NCBI RefSeq assembly: GCF_900103225.1
Contig: NZ_FNJH01000002.1
Span: 62,001 to 126,000 of the forward strand
Reading direction: 5' to 3'
DNA from: Pseudomonas congelans
Lineage (GTDB): Bacteria; Pseudomonadota; Gammaproteobacteria; Pseudomonadales; Pseudomonadaceae
Length of the DNA stretch: 64,000 nt
A program made the translations under genes and the position numbers. Positions 9,892 through 18,861 of the stretch are shown piece after piece. Under the pieces are notes generated by a model that did not search any database, was not told where the DNA came from, and was given only the letters and a program-made list of their open reading frames with translations. Position 1 is the stretch's first letter. The number at the start of each line of letters is the position of its first letter.

Positions 9892-10229
9892 GACTCACCT
9901 CGCCAGCCCGGTACCCCAAGCTCCCACGCCAGGCTACGTTTGATTGCGCCGTCCGGCTGACGAGTACCGTTTTCGATCAATTCCAGATAGGACGGGCTGA
10001 TCCCGACGGTACGCGCCAGGCTCGCCGCTTCAAGGCCCTTGGCCTCGCGCAGCGCACGCAATTCATCGAACCCGGGAAGCTCACTGGCGGTGGTACCGGA
10101 AGTCGATGCAGCCGGCTCGCTGGATGGCTTGTCGGCCAGTCCGGCGGCCTTGAGCAGCGCTTGATACTGCGCCCAGGGCAGCACGGCGTATTCCGGCTCA
10201 CCGTCACGGGATATCACTTGAAGATCCAT
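9888..10229 (-). CDS. XRE-family helix-turn-helix protein
   Basis: 113 aa, with AAGGTGA before ATG. The N-terminal 30 residues (LQVISRDGEPEYAVLPWAQYQALLKAAG) resemble the short dimerisation segment of antitoxin-like proteins. The C-terminal half is a Cro/CI helix-turn-helix (LREAKGLEAASLARTVGISPSYLELIENG). It probably represses its own two-gene operon; this is inference. Confidence 0.75.
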   Translation of the reverse strand: MDLQVISRDGEPEYAVLPWAQYQALLKAAGLADKPSSEPAASTSGTTASELPGFDELRALREAKGLEAASLARTVGISPSYLELIENGTRQPDGAIKRSLAWELGVPGWRGES

Positions 10230-10329
10230 AGAATCACCTTGTACTACACGACCGCATACTGATCAGGCCTGATCCATAGGCAGGCATCTTAACAGCGTAA
10301 CGCCAGGGCTTGTGTTCATTGCGTGAGAC

Positions 10330-10782
10330 TTACACCTTGCCCCGCTCTTGCTCCAGCAATGCCTGAGTCTTTGGCAGTTGCTCGACCACAATGAGTTTCT
10401 CGGGCGATTGCTGCGCGCGCCATGCACGAAAGGCGTCCAGCTCATTGCTCAGGTGCTTGGTAACCCATGCCAGCACGGCAATGTCATCGAGCATGCCGAG
10501 GCCGGGTATCCAGTCAGGGATCGCATCCAGCGGGCTGAGGAAGTACATCAGACCGGCGACAATGGACAGGATCGCTTTGGGGCTTATGCTGCGGTATTCG
10601 CCACGCCAGTAAGCCAGGCACAAGGCCTGCAGCAAACGCAGATCGTCCTTGAGCTTGCCCAGACGACTGCCTTCACTGTTGCCCTTGCGCGCAACAGCAA
10701 ACAACAGTCCTGGCAATCGTCCAGCGGCCAGCAGACGCCGGGCTCCTGGCAGATAACGGATAAAATTCCACGGTGCTTTCAT
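10330..10782 (-). CDS. YkvA/DUF1232 family membrane protein
   Basis: 150 aa from ATG 10782; a GTG six bases earlier is disfavoured because GGAG is spaced for the ATG. The DUF1232 signature FLSPLDAIPDWIPGLGMLDDIAVL lies near residues 86-110, just after a hydrophobic segment. The function of the family is unknown; members are small inner-membrane proteins. Confidence 0.8.
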   Translation of the reverse strand: MKAPWNFIRYLPGARRLLAAGRLPGLLFAVARKGNSEGSRLGKLKDDLRLLQALCLAYWRGEYRSISPKAILSIVAGLMYFLSPLDAIPDWIPGLGMLDDIAVLAWVTKHLSNELDAFRAWRAQQSPEKLIVVEQLPKTQALLEQERGKV

Positions 10783-10853
10783 ACCCACTCCCGTTCAGCA
10801 AATCGTTGTTCGATAAAAGCAGATCCGCTGAACCTGCCTGGACAGTGCCACAG

Positions 10854-10880
10854 GGTTATCCACAATAATTGTGGATAACC
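10854..10880. promoter_or_regulatory. perfect inverted pair of DnaA boxes
   Basis: A 27-nt perfect palindrome with a single central base contains the consensus DnaA box TTATCCACA at 10856-10864 on the plus strand and again at 10870-10878 on the minus strand. It lies in a 366-bp gene-free stretch (10783-11148) between divergent/converging small genes. That stretch is otherwise AT-rich with homopolymer runs and holds the FKBP gene terminator. No replication gene is nearby, so this is more likely a DnaA-binding or titration site than an origin. Confidence 0.6.
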
Positions 10881-11099
10881 TTGTGAACAGCGGCTTTTTT
10901 CCAGCCTCAACACCCCATTTTCGGGGGGCCGTAGTCAAATCGGGCGTTTTTTACTCACAAAAAAACTACAAACGTGTGAACCCGACACCTTCTATGAAAC
11001 GAATGCCTGGATCTTGCCGGACTGTCGGACAATGCTTTTGCATGCATCCATGATAGTGGGACTGCCCGAATGGCCAAGCGTTCGGGAAATAAGCCGGAC

Positions 11100-11135
11100 A
11101 CAAAAACGCCCTGTCGAGACAGGGCGTTTTCTGTA
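11100..11135 (-). terminator. bidirectional-looking terminator after the FKBP gene
   Basis: The stem AACGCCCTGTC/GACAGGGCGTT is flanked by A and T runs. It lies 13 nt beyond the stop of the minus-strand FKBP gene. Confidence 0.8.
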
Positions 11136-11148
11136 GCCAGGTGGTGCG

Positions 11149-11919
11149 TTACTTCTTGGCCGGAGCCGAAGCGGCAGGGGCTGCCTCTTCTTCGTCGGCA
11201 TCAGCACCAGGCGTCGGTGCCGCTGCAGGGTCTTTGATACCCAGCAGTTCGAGATCGAACACCAGTACCGAGTTGGCCGGGATCGCCGGGCTCGGGCTCT
11301 GTGCGCCGTAAGCCAGATCACTCGGGATGAAGAGTTTGATCTTCTCGCCGACGTGCATCAGTTGCAGACCTTCGACCCAACCCGGAATCACACCGCCAAC
11401 AGGCAGGTCGATCGGGCTGCCGCGCTCAACGGAACTGTCGAAGACCTTGCCGTCGATCAGCTTGCCTTCGTAGTGAACAGTCACAACATCGGTAGGCTTG
11501 GGCTGAGCGCCATCGGCTTTCTTGATGATCTGATACTGCAGGCCGGAAGCGGTGGTGACCACGCCGTCCTTTTTACCGTTCTCTTCGAGGAATTTCTTGC
11601 CAGCGGCAGAAGCTTCTTCGCTCATCTTGGCCAGACGCTCTTCGGAACGCTTTTGCAGCGCGGAGAAGGCTTCAACCAGCTCTTCGTCCTTGAGTTTCTG
11701 ATCTTTCTTGCCGACAGCGTCTTCGATACCCAGGGCCACAGCCTTGGAATCCAGATCATCCATACCTTCCTGAGCCAGGCTTTTGCCCATGTTCAGACCG
11801 ATGCCATAAGACGCTTTTTGTGCTGGGGTTTTCAGCTCTACGGTGCTGGCTTGCTTGTCACAACCTGCGAGTACCAGACCGACCAGGGCAATCGCCGCTG
11901 CCAACCGATGCTGTTTCAT
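11149..11919 (-). CDS. FKBP-type peptidyl-prolyl cis-trans isomerase lipoprotein (FkpA/Mip-like)
   Basis: 256 aa from ATG 11919. The signal ends in the lipobox LAGC (Cys20), so it is a lipoprotein. An N-terminal helical FKBP_N dimerisation domain (about 30-125) precedes the FKBP domain (TASGLQYQIIKK...LVFDLELLGI). The acidic, Ala-rich tail is a common Pseudomonas addition. It assists outer-membrane protein folding in the periplasm, as known for FkpA and Mip. Confidence 0.9.
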   Translation of the reverse strand: MKQHRLAAAIALVGLVLAGCDKQASTVELKTPAQKASYGIGLNMGKSLAQEGMDDLDSKAVALGIEDAVGKKDQKLKDEELVEAFSALQKRSEERLAKMSEEASAAGKKFLEENGKKDGVVTTASGLQYQIIKKADGAQPKPTDVVTVHYEGKLIDGKVFDSSVERGSPIDLPVGGVIPGWVEGLQLMHVGEKIKLFIPSDLAYGAQSPSPAIPANSVLVFDLELLGIKDPAAAPTPGADADEEEAAPAASAPAKK

Positions 11920-12125
11920 GCTAATTCCTTGTTCATGCGCCAAAAGGGCAAACGAGTAAAGCCGCGAGCTTATCAGGCCGCCGCGATCAATGGCTACCGG
12001 CATGAGAGGCAGAAAACGCCGATAAGTTCAGGTATCCAAAGGTTTTCCCGGATCTGTACCGCATTGTTCAGTTGCAGTTCAGTTTGCAATTCATACAGGC
12101 AAGGCGCTGACTCGCTGCAAAGGGC

Positions 12126-13535
12126 TCAGGCCACCGGACTGATCACACCGGCATCCGGCCAGCGCTCACTCGTCTGCAGCACGCGCAGAAGCCCGGCCCG
12201 CGCGACCCGAAGGACGAATTCCTGCACGCTGAGGGTACCGGCAGCGAGCTGCGCCTGAATGGAATCGGCCCCGGAGTACACCCGCGATACGCTTTGCAAC
12301 AGTTGAAACTCCTCGTCGGACTGGCTGGGGGTGTAACAGAGCAGCGCGCCGTCGGCGGCCGAGAAATAAACGGCGGACATCTCGAACCCATAGCGAATCG
12401 GCAAGCCTTTGCGGCGCTTTTCCGGTTTGTGCCGATAGCTGAACACCCGATGCAGGTCATCCGGCTCGAAGAAATCGTTGATGACTGCACGCCCGCCCTC
12501 GGCGGCCAGATTGGCAGAGCAGAAATACATGCCGTCCACACGGTAGCCGTCAGGTAATGCAGGCCGGTAATACGCATCGGGATGGAACGCCGAACACGGC
12601 GCATACACCGGCATGCCGTCATCGAGAATCGGCTCGGCAGCCCGATAGGCTCGCGTGACCGGATTGAACAGCAGAAAACCGATGATTTGCGAGTGAATAC
12701 GACTGCCGATACGACCATGTGCGTAACGTGCAGCCTCATCGGCACTGCTGAACGGCGCGCTGAGGCTCAGAGGCCGGGGTGGCCATTGCGCGTCGCAACT
12801 TGCGGGCGACTTGGCGGGCGGTCTAAGAGCGGCAGCCTCGTCGGGGTAAGGGTGCCAGTCGGCCGCGACTTTGCCGGCCTGCCCCCACAGGCGACTGGGC
12901 ACGATCACCTGCAGATCCCCGGCACCGGCCAGCAGGCGGACCACATCACTGGGCATCATGCTGAGGTTCTGCAACGCCTTGTGGATCTGGCTGAGCTCAC
13001 ACAGGTGCGGCATGCTCTGCGGACCGGAGACGCGCGCAAGCAGGGTGTCTTCGGCGGCAGAGCGCGACAGCGTGTACTTGATCAGGGAACCGTCCGGCCC
13101 GGAAAGGTAGGTCGCGGCACACACCTCCTGATCATCGATGACCGCATAGATGTCGCCGGCTGAAAAACTGTTCGGGTAAGTGACCTTTTCACTCTCCGGC
13201 CACTCGTCGAGCCCGGCCTGCAGTGACGGGTGAGAATGGTAGACCGCATAGTCCTCATGCCCTTGCGGGTAGAGCACGTAACCTTCCTGCTCATTACGCG
13301 GAAACACTTCGTTGGGATCGAAGCTGAACTGGCTGCCGTTCATGGGTTCGGTCGCAACATACTTGCCGTCCCTGCGAATCAGAATGAAACCGCCGTATTC
13401 GCGATCACGCCGGTTGCCGATTCGCTCATGGGCATAACGCGCCGCGTCATCAGGATGATCGAACGGCGCGCTGAGCGCCGGCATGTCGGAATGGTGATCG
13501 ATGGATCGTTTGTAGAGTCTTTTTCTGAGGTACAT
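12126..13535 (-). CDS. protein with two tandem DUF4329 domains
   Basis: 469 aa from ATG 13535, with AAGGAG 8 nt upstream. Two related blocks are visible: APFDHPDDAARYAHERIGNR...AVYHSHP (about 22-125) and APFSSADEAARYAHGRIGSR... (about 258-400). The first keeps a YHSHP motif resembling JAB/DUF4329 metal-site remnants; in the second block it is replaced by CSANLA. No signal peptide is seen. DUF4329 often caps polymorphic or Rhs toxins, but this is a free-standing duplicated form. The function is not known. Confidence 0.7.
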   Translation of the reverse strand: MYLRKRLYKRSIDHHSDMPALSAPFDHPDDAARYAHERIGNRRDREYGGFILIRRDGKYVATEPMNGSQFSFDPNEVFPRNEQEGYVLYPQGHEDYAVYHSHPSLQAGLDEWPESEKVTYPNSFSAGDIYAVIDDQEVCAATYLSGPDGSLIKYTLSRSAAEDTLLARVSGPQSMPHLCELSQIHKALQNLSMMPSDVVRLLAGAGDLQVIVPSRLWGQAGKVAADWHPYPDEAAALRPPAKSPASCDAQWPPRPLSLSAPFSSADEAARYAHGRIGSRIHSQIIGFLLFNPVTRAYRAAEPILDDGMPVYAPCSAFHPDAYYRPALPDGYRVDGMYFCSANLAAEGGRAVINDFFEPDDLHRVFSYRHKPEKRRKGLPIRYGFEMSAVYFSAADGALLCYTPSQSDEEFQLLQSVSRVYSGADSIQAQLAAGTLSVQEFVLRVARAGLLRVLQTSERWPDAGVISPVA

Positions 13536-13780
13536 CCGGGGCTCCTTGAAAGCCTGACTGATTGAGTCATGAGCGTAAGGAAACCCGACACAGCGAGTGA
13601 CATAGATGAATATGGCGTCACGTAGGTCAGCCGGCGCGAACAACATGAAATTAAAGATAATTTTTAAGCACTCCGGGATGTGCTTCGATCCTCGGCGTGG
13701 GCGAATCTGCCCAGCCCCTGCGTCGACCATCGCGACTGGCGATCAGGGCTCGTGCAGCATGTCGTGCTCAGGAACGTTTT

Positions 13781-14299
13781 ATGCAATCGACCACTCGTTT
13801 TCGCCCAAAGCGCTCGACAGCTCGCCAGTGGGCAAGCCTGGCCGTGATCGCAGCAGCAGCCATGTTGCCGGTCAGCGCAGCCCACGCCACCAAGAAGCCG
13901 CCTTTGGTTGTCACTGAGGGCATCAAGGCCTACCGGCTGTGCACAGGCTCAGACAAGCTGTCACACGTCATCGAGGGGTCGATTGATCAACAGGCCATGA
14001 CCGATGTCAGCGCCCTGCACTTCAAGGAAACCCCGGCGCACTCGACCTTTGACTGGCATCCGGCACCCGAAGAGCAGTACGTGATCACCCTGTCCGGCAC
14101 GCTGGAATTTTCCACCACGGGTGGCGAGAACTTTGTCCTGCACCCCGGGGAAGTGTTGCTGGCACAGGACACTACCGGCCCCGGTCATCGCTGGAAGCTG
14201 ATCGACGATCAGCCTTGGCGACGTGCGTACATCATCACCAAGCCAGGCGACAAGAGCGCGTTCGTGCCGAAGGACGGAGCGCCTGCGAAGGGCTGCTGA
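13781..14299 (+). CDS. exported cupin-domain protein
   Basis: 172 aa from ATG 13781. The basic N-terminus and hydrophobic stretch WASLAVIAAAAMLPVSAAHA form a Sec signal peptide. A single cupin fold follows (HSTFDWHPAPEEQYVITLSGTLEF...LHPGEVLLAQDTTGPGHRW) with plausible metal His residues in both cupin motifs. It is probably periplasmic; the reaction is unknown. Confidence 0.78.
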   Translation: MQSTTRFRPKRSTARQWASLAVIAAAAMLPVSAAHATKKPPLVVTEGIKAYRLCTGSDKLSHVIEGSIDQQAMTDVSALHFKETPAHSTFDWHPAPEEQYVITLSGTLEFSTTGGENFVLHPGEVLLAQDTTGPGHRWKLIDDQPWRRAYIITKPGDKSAFVPKDGAPAKGC

Positions 14300-14331
14300 T
14301 GCCTTGACGTAACCGCTGTCAGCGAGCGCGA

Positions 14332-14724
14332 TTAAATCGACGCATCCACCGCCGGCTCGGAAATTTCGATCAGGTTCAGATCCGGGTCACGCACATACAC
14401 CGACTGGATCGGTCCGGTGGCGCCGGTGCGCTCGACCGGACCCTCAACGATAGGCCACTCCTGCTCCTGCAGGTGCACAATCACCTGCTCCAGCGGGATG
14501 GTGGCGATGAAACACAGATCCAGCGCACCCGGCACTGGCAAATGGGCCTTGGGCTCGAACTCCTTGCCGCGCTCATGGACGTTGATTTTCTGATTGCCGA
14601 AGCGAAATGCCAGACGCCCCTGACGAAAGCGTTCAGGGGTCATACCCAGAACGCGTACGTAAAAGTCCTTGCAGGCGTCGATATCGGCAGTGGTCAGTAC
14701 CAGGTGGTCCAGATGATCAATCAC
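14332..14724 (-). CDS. VOC-family (glyoxalase/bleomycin-resistance-like) protein
   Basis: 130 aa from GTG 14724, preceded by GGAG at 8 nt. The start IDHLDHLVLTTADIDACKDFYVRVLGM and the end YVRDPDLNLIEI give the two paired beta-alpha-beta-beta-beta halves of the VOC fold. Metal ligands H7 and the C-terminal Glu are in place. It lies 57 nt downstream of the CaiB-type gene on the same strand. The substrate is not evident. Confidence 0.85.
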   Translation of the reverse strand: MIDHLDHLVLTTADIDACKDFYVRVLGMTPERFRQGRLAFRFGNQKINVHERGKEFEPKAHLPVPGALDLCFIATIPLEQVIVHLQEQEWPIVEGPVERTGATGPIQSVYVRDPDLNLIEISEPAVDASI

Positions 14725-14780
14725 GGGATCAGCTCCGTTTGGAATAGAATTCTGTTTTACGACAACGGCCACGTTTCGGA

Positions 14781-15971
14781 TCAGATGATGCCTAGCCGAC
14801 GCCACTCGGCACGTGTGGACGCATTGATGCCATGCGCTTCAAGCACGGCATCGGTGTGTTGACCGAGTGTAGGCGCAGACGACCGTACCTGACCCGGCGT
14901 GTCTTGAAGTTTAGGCACGATACCCGGAAGGGTGACGGGCGTTCCGTCGTCCAGCGTGCCCTGCAACAGCATGTTCCGCGCCTGATAATGCGGGTCGCTG
15001 GCGATGTCGGCAGCATCGTAGATCTTGCCTGCCGGGATACGTGCTTCGTTGAGCGCCGCAAGCACTTCGTCCATCGAGCGTTCGGCGGTCCAGGTCGAAA
15101 TGGCCGCATCAATGCGTGCCACATGCCTGACCCGGCCGTCGTTGTGCTGAAGCTCGGGGTCACTGGCCAGGTCCGCGCGGCCGATCTTTTCCATCAGGCG
15201 CCGGAAGATACTGTCGCCATTACCCGCGATCAGCGCGTACTTGCCGTCATTGCAACGGTAGGCATTGCTCGGAGCGATACCTGGCAGGCTGCTGCCAGCC
15301 GGCTCCCGGACAGTGTCGAATACCGAATACTCGGGAATCAGGCTTTCCATCATGTTGAACACTGACTCGTACAACGCGACATCTACCTGTTGCCCGTCGC
15401 CGCCATTCTGCTCGCGGTGACGAAGCGCCAGCAGAATACCGATGACGCCGTGCAGTGCTGACAACGAATCACCAATCGATACGCCGACACGCACAGGCGT
15501 GCGTCCTGCCTCACCCGACAGGTGCCGCAAACCGCCCATGGCCTCGCCGATCACGCCAAAACCCGGCCGGTCGCGATACGGGCCGGTCTGCCCATAACCA
15601 GACACGCGCAGCATGATCAGTTTCGGATTGAGGGCGTGCAGCACTTCCCAGCTCAATCCCCAGCCTTCAAGTGTGCCGGGACGGAAGTTCTCGACCAGTA
15701 CGTCGGCATCCCGGATCAGCCGACGCGCCATTTCCTGCGCTTGAGGCTGGCGCAGATCGAGGGTCACCGACTGTTTGTTGCGGGACTGCACCGCCCACCA
15801 GACGGACGTGCCGTTATGCAGCAAACGCCATTTGCGCAGAGGATCGCCGGTCAGCGGCGGCTCGACCTTGATGACCTCGGCACCGAACTCGGCGAGGATC
15901 TTCGCCGCGAAAGGCCCGGCAATGAGCTGACCAAGCTCCACTACCTTGATGCCCTGAAGAGGTAGGCTCAT
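14781..15971 (-). CDS. CaiB/BaiF family (type III) CoA transferase
   Basis: 396 aa from ATG 15971. The start LPLQGIKVVELGQLIAGPFAAKILAEFGAEVIKVEPP is diagnostic of the family. The catalytic Asp is D168 in VSIGDSLSALHG, matching the aspartyl-CoA site of formyl-CoA transferase. Length is normal for one subunit of the interlocked dimer. It moves CoA between carboxylic acids. The neighbouring VOC gene may belong to the same catabolic unit. Confidence 0.88.
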   Translation of the reverse strand: MSLPLQGIKVVELGQLIAGPFAAKILAEFGAEVIKVEPPLTGDPLRKWRLLHNGTSVWWAVQSRNKQSVTLDLRQPQAQEMARRLIRDADVLVENFRPGTLEGWGLSWEVLHALNPKLIMLRVSGYGQTGPYRDRPGFGVIGEAMGGLRHLSGEAGRTPVRVGVSIGDSLSALHGVIGILLALRHREQNGGDGQQVDVALYESVFNMMESLIPEYSVFDTVREPAGSSLPGIAPSNAYRCNDGKYALIAGNGDSIFRRLMEKIGRADLASDPELQHNDGRVRHVARIDAAISTWTAERSMDEVLAALNEARIPAGKIYDAADIASDPHYQARNMLLQGTLDDGTPVTLPGIVPKLQDTPGQVRSSAPTLGQHTDAVLEAHGINASTRAEWRRLGII

Positions 15972-16065
15972 GACACGTCCGTTCTTGTTGGGAGGTAGAG
16001 GAATGATCTGCGCAAATGCGCTGGATGGAAAGCCGGACGGTGCGCCGCCAGACCTGACCACCGTA

Positions 16066-16092
16066 AAAAACCCCGCACCAGGCGGGGTTCAT
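16066..16092 (-). terminator. terminator between the small exported protein and the CoA-transferase gene
   Basis: The stem AACCCCGC / GCGGGGTT has a short loop and is flanked by A and T residues. It lies 4 nt beyond the stop of the minus-strand exported-protein gene. Confidence 0.75.
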
Positions 16093-16096
16093 TGAA

Positions 16097-16492
16097 TCAA
16101 TTACTGCAGGCCAACTGGAAACTCATCGAGGAATCACCCGAAGCACCCCGTTTACCAACCATAAGCCCTAATACATTGACCTGCTCTGTCGTTGCAGCGC
16201 CGCCCAACTTGGCGTGTCCGTAGAACAGCCGCTCATGATCACTGGTATCAATGGAAGATACAGAGCAGAAACCTGGAGACTTTTCAAACTGCCCTTCCTT
16301 GAAGAACACCTTATAAGTAGCGAAGTAGTCTTTTTGGCTGCTGTAACTTACAGACTTGATCCATGGGGACGACCGAGCAACGACATTGCCATGCTGGTCG
16401 ATGGTCGCCGTGTGCAGTTCCGGCATGGCCAGCGCACTTGCAGAGAGGATCAAGGCGGCGGTGCCTGCAAGCAGTTTAAAACGATTTTCCAT
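16097..16492 (-). CDS. small exported protein of unknown function
   Basis: 131 aa from ATG 16492; AAGGG lies just upstream. ENRFKLLAGTAALILSASALA is a clear Sec signal peptide. The mature part has two cysteines (GFCSVSS and the C-terminal LACSN), suggesting a disulfide. The family is not recognised. The 360 bp upstream (16493-16854) is AT-rich and contains only a terminator and the tRNA genes. Confidence 0.65.
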   Translation of the reverse strand: MENRFKLLAGTAALILSASALAMPELHTATIDQHGNVVARSSPWIKSVSYSSQKDYFATYKVFFKEGQFEKSPGFCSVSSIDTSDHERLFYGHAKLGGAATTEQVNVLGLMVGKRGASGDSSMSFQLACSN

Positions 16493-16789
16493 AGTTATCC
16501 CTTCACTCAATATAGTATTAGCTCACCTGAATCAGGCGGCCGATTTGGATTAATTATTTTGAGTACTCGACAGACATGACTGATGTCTGAATACCCCGTC
16601 AACCCATTCAGCTAATACCAGCAAAGAAGATAAATCAAGCATTCACCGAGACTAACTAACAAGTCTGGTTTTAACTTCAAAAATTAAGGAAATTACTTAC
16701 ATCCGCGAAGAATAATTCCTACATAAGTTTAATAAAACTGCCGCGGGGGCATTGCAGGAGGAGGGTTAGATTTCCAAACGACAGAAAGC

Positions 16790-16820
16790 AGAAAGCCCGC
16801 ACTAGGCGGGCTTTCTGTTT
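16790..16820. terminator. terminator next to the tRNA pair
   Basis: The stem AGAAAGCCCGC / GCGGGCTTTCT with a short loop is followed by G and a T run on the plus strand, and preceded by A residues. It can stop the minus-strand tRNA transcript. Confidence 0.75.
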
Positions 16821-16854
16821 GCTTCAAGGAGTTCAAGGGCCTTGAAGCGGAATA

Positions 16855-16931
16855 TGGCGCAGCGGACGGGACTCGAACCCGCGACCCCCGGCGTGACAGG
16901 CCGGTATTCTAACCGACTGAACTACCGCTGC
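16855..16931 (-). tRNA. tRNA-Asp (GTC)
   Basis: 77 nt including encoded CCA. On the minus strand the acceptor stem GCAGCGG pairs with CCGCTGC, the anticodon loop is CTGTCAC (GTC), and the T-loop is GGTTCGAGTCC. Confidence 0.95.
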
Positions 16932-16952
16932 GCGTAACACTAAAAGCGAGTT

Positions 16953-17028
16953 TGGTGGGTGATGACGGGATCGAACCGCCGACCCGCTGCTTGTAAGGCA
17001 GCTGCTCTCCCAGCTGAGCTAATCACCC
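16953..17028 (-). tRNA. tRNA-Val (TAC)
   Basis: 76 nt including CCA. The acceptor stem is GGGTGAT/ATCACCC, the anticodon loop is CTTACAA (TAC), and the T-loop is GGTTCGATCCC. It lies 21 nt upstream of tRNA-Asp and is probably co-transcribed with it. Confidence 0.95.
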
Positions 17029-17199
17029 TTCACTCTCGGTGTGGCGCGCATTCTACGGAGCGACCTGTACTCTGGCAAGCACTTTTTTAAATAATTTTTA
17101 TAATCCTTCCAAAGGCTTACAAACGCTCTGTACAGGGTTGGCCGCAGCGGCTGAGGAGCGAATAATGCCCGCCTTTGTATAGAAAGAGAGATTCACCTC

Positions 17200-18114
17200 A
17201 TGTGGTTCAAAAACCTGCTTGTCTATCGCCTGACCCAGGACGTGCCTTTTGATGCCGAAGCGCTGGAGACAGCACTGGCGACCAAGCCGGCGCGCGCCTG
17301 CGCCAGCCAGGAGGTAGCCACCTATGGTTTCGTCGCTCCTTTCGGCAAGGGCGAAGACGCTCCATTGGTACATATCAGTCAGGACTTCATGCTGATTGCA
17401 GCACGCAAGGAAGAACGCATTCTGCCGGGCAGCGTCGTGCGTGACGCGCTCAAGGAAAAGGTCGACGAGATCGAAGCCGAGCAGATGCGCAAGGTCTACA
17501 AGAAGGAACGCGATCAGCTCAAGGACGAAATCATCCAGGCGTTCCTGCCGCGTGCGTTTATCCGTCGCTCTGCCACCTTCGCGGCCATCGCGCCCAAGCA
17601 GGGTCTGATTCTGGTCAATGCGTCCAGCCCCAAGCGTGCCGAAGACCTGCTGTCGACGCTGCGTGAAGTGATGGGCTCGCTGCCGGTGCGTCCACTGACG
17701 GTCAATGCCTCGCCAAGCGCGACCATGACTGAATGGGTCAAGACCCAGAAAGCGGCCGACAACTTCTTCGTGCTGGACGAGTGCGAACTGCGCGACACCC
17801 ACGAAGACGGCGGTATCGTGCGCTGCAAGCGTCAAGACCTGACCGGCGACGAAATCCAGCTGCACCTGAGCACAGGCAAGGTCGTGACCCAACTGTCGCT
17901 GGCCTGGCAGGACAAATTGTCGTTCGTACTGGACGACAAGATGATCGTCAAACGCCTCAAGTTCGAAGACCTGCTGCAGGATCAGGCTGAACAGGACGGC
18001 GGCGACGAGGCTCTTGGCCAACTGGATGCCAGCTTTACCTTGATGATGTTGACCTTCGGCGAGTTTCTGCCGGAGCTGTTCGAAGCGCTGGGTGGCGAGG
18101 CCGTCCCTCAGTAA
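17200..18114 (+). CDS. rdgC: recombination-associated protein RdgC
   Basis: 304 aa, starting [26 protein letters not shown], a strong match in length and sequence to RdgC. RdgC forms a ring-shaped dimer on double-stranded DNA and limits RecA action. It is the last ordinary chromosomal gene before the hrp island. No good terminator is visible within 130 nt downstream; a plus-strand terminator at 52279-52308, on the other side of the island, may originally have served it. Confidence 0.95.
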   Translation: MWFKNLLVYRLTQDVPFDAEALETALATKPARACASQEVATYGFVAPFGKGEDAPLVHISQDFMLIAARKEERILPGSVVRDALKEKVDEIEAEQMRKVYKKERDQLKDEIIQAFLPRAFIRRSATFAAIAPKQGLILVNASSPKRAEDLLSTLREVMGSLPVRPLTVNASPSATMTEWVKTQKAADNFFVLDECELRDTHEDGGIVRCKRQDLTGDEIQLHLSTGKVVTQLSLAWQDKLSFVLDDKMIVKRLKFEDLLQDQAEQDGGDEALGQLDASFTLMMLTFGEFLPELFEALGGEAVPQ

Positions 18115-18246
18115 GCGGCTTGCGCATGGTGTTTCCCGGTGAGTCCTGAAACAGCGCGAATGCTTTTCAGGGCCTTACCGGGCTCGCCCGGTCCGCAATG
18201 ACTTCCCCTGCCCTGCCCCGCGCACACTCACCTCCCTTCAAAAGCT
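18115..18246. other. left junction of the hrp island
   Basis: A 132-bp gap between rdgC and the first island gene. It contains a 7-bp inverted repeat (CCTGAAA/TTTCAGG) and GC-rich sequence. I found no transposase or integrase fragment and no repeat shared with the right junction (52172-52389). The exact insertion point cannot be fixed from sequence alone. Confidence 0.5.
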
Positions 18247-18822
18247 TCAGCGATCGGCAACCATGTGCCTGAGGCGTTCCTGAATCTTGCTTTTATACAG
18301 ACGCGCCGGCTCGCCGCCTGCGGGGCGATGGTACATCCCCGCCGCGCTCACCCAATCACCGGTTTGCTGGTAATACTGGCGCAACAGCAAGGCAGCGCTT
18401 TGCAGGTTGTGGATCGGATGCAGCGCATCGCAAGGCTCGCGGAAGCGGGCACGCCCGATATAGCCCCAATTCTGCTGGGTGAGCCCGATATCCACTGCGT
18501 AGATGCCCTCTTCGACAATTGCCTTGTGCACGGCCTGGCAGGCCAGTTCACGGGTTTCGAAACGCAAGGGTTTGCCTTTGACGTTCAGGGTCCAGGGCCA
18601 GGGATAGAAACCGATCTGCAGGCGCGTGTTGCTCTCGGTCTGCGCTACCGCGTACAGCAACTGCTCGGGAACGCCGGCAGCCTCGGCCACTTGCCTATAG
18701 GCGGTGGGTGGCCTCGCCCAGGCGAGATCGGCCATGAAAAGACCGAGAAACACCAGCAAGGCACCGGCCTGACCCGTCCTTTTACAGCACCCGCGCCTCA
18801 TGCCGGGAGAGCTGACATTCAT
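18247..18822 (-). CDS. exported lytic transglycosylase, VirB1/IpgF-like
   Basis: 191 aa. The N-terminal TGQAGALLVFLGLFMADLAWA acts as a signal segment. The SLT domain follows: catalytic E63 in VAQTESN, then IYAVDIGLTQQNW and AAGMYHRPAGG. Small SLT proteins of this type open peptidoglycan for secretion machines; the canonical P. syringae island carries HrpH and related transglycosylases for this role. It lies 39 nt downstream of the Gln-rich protein gene on the same strand, so the two are probably co-transcribed. Confidence 0.82.
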   Translation of the reverse strand: MNVSSPGMRRGCCKRTGQAGALLVFLGLFMADLAWARPPTAYRQVAEAAGVPEQLLYAVAQTESNTRLQIGFYPWPWTLNVKGKPLRFETRELACQAVHKAIVEEGIYAVDIGLTQQNWGYIGRARFREPCDALHPIHNLQSAALLLRQYYQQTGDWVSAAGMYHRPAGGEPARLYKSKIQERLRHMVADR

Positions 18823-18861
18823 AACGACTTCCTTGATGAAGAAGATGACGAACAGCAGGCA

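Noticed and set aside
16855..17028. tRNA-Asp/tRNA-Val as the island integration site
   Set aside because: The intact rdgC gene separates the tRNAs from the island, and no tRNA 3'-end duplicate was seen at the right edge.
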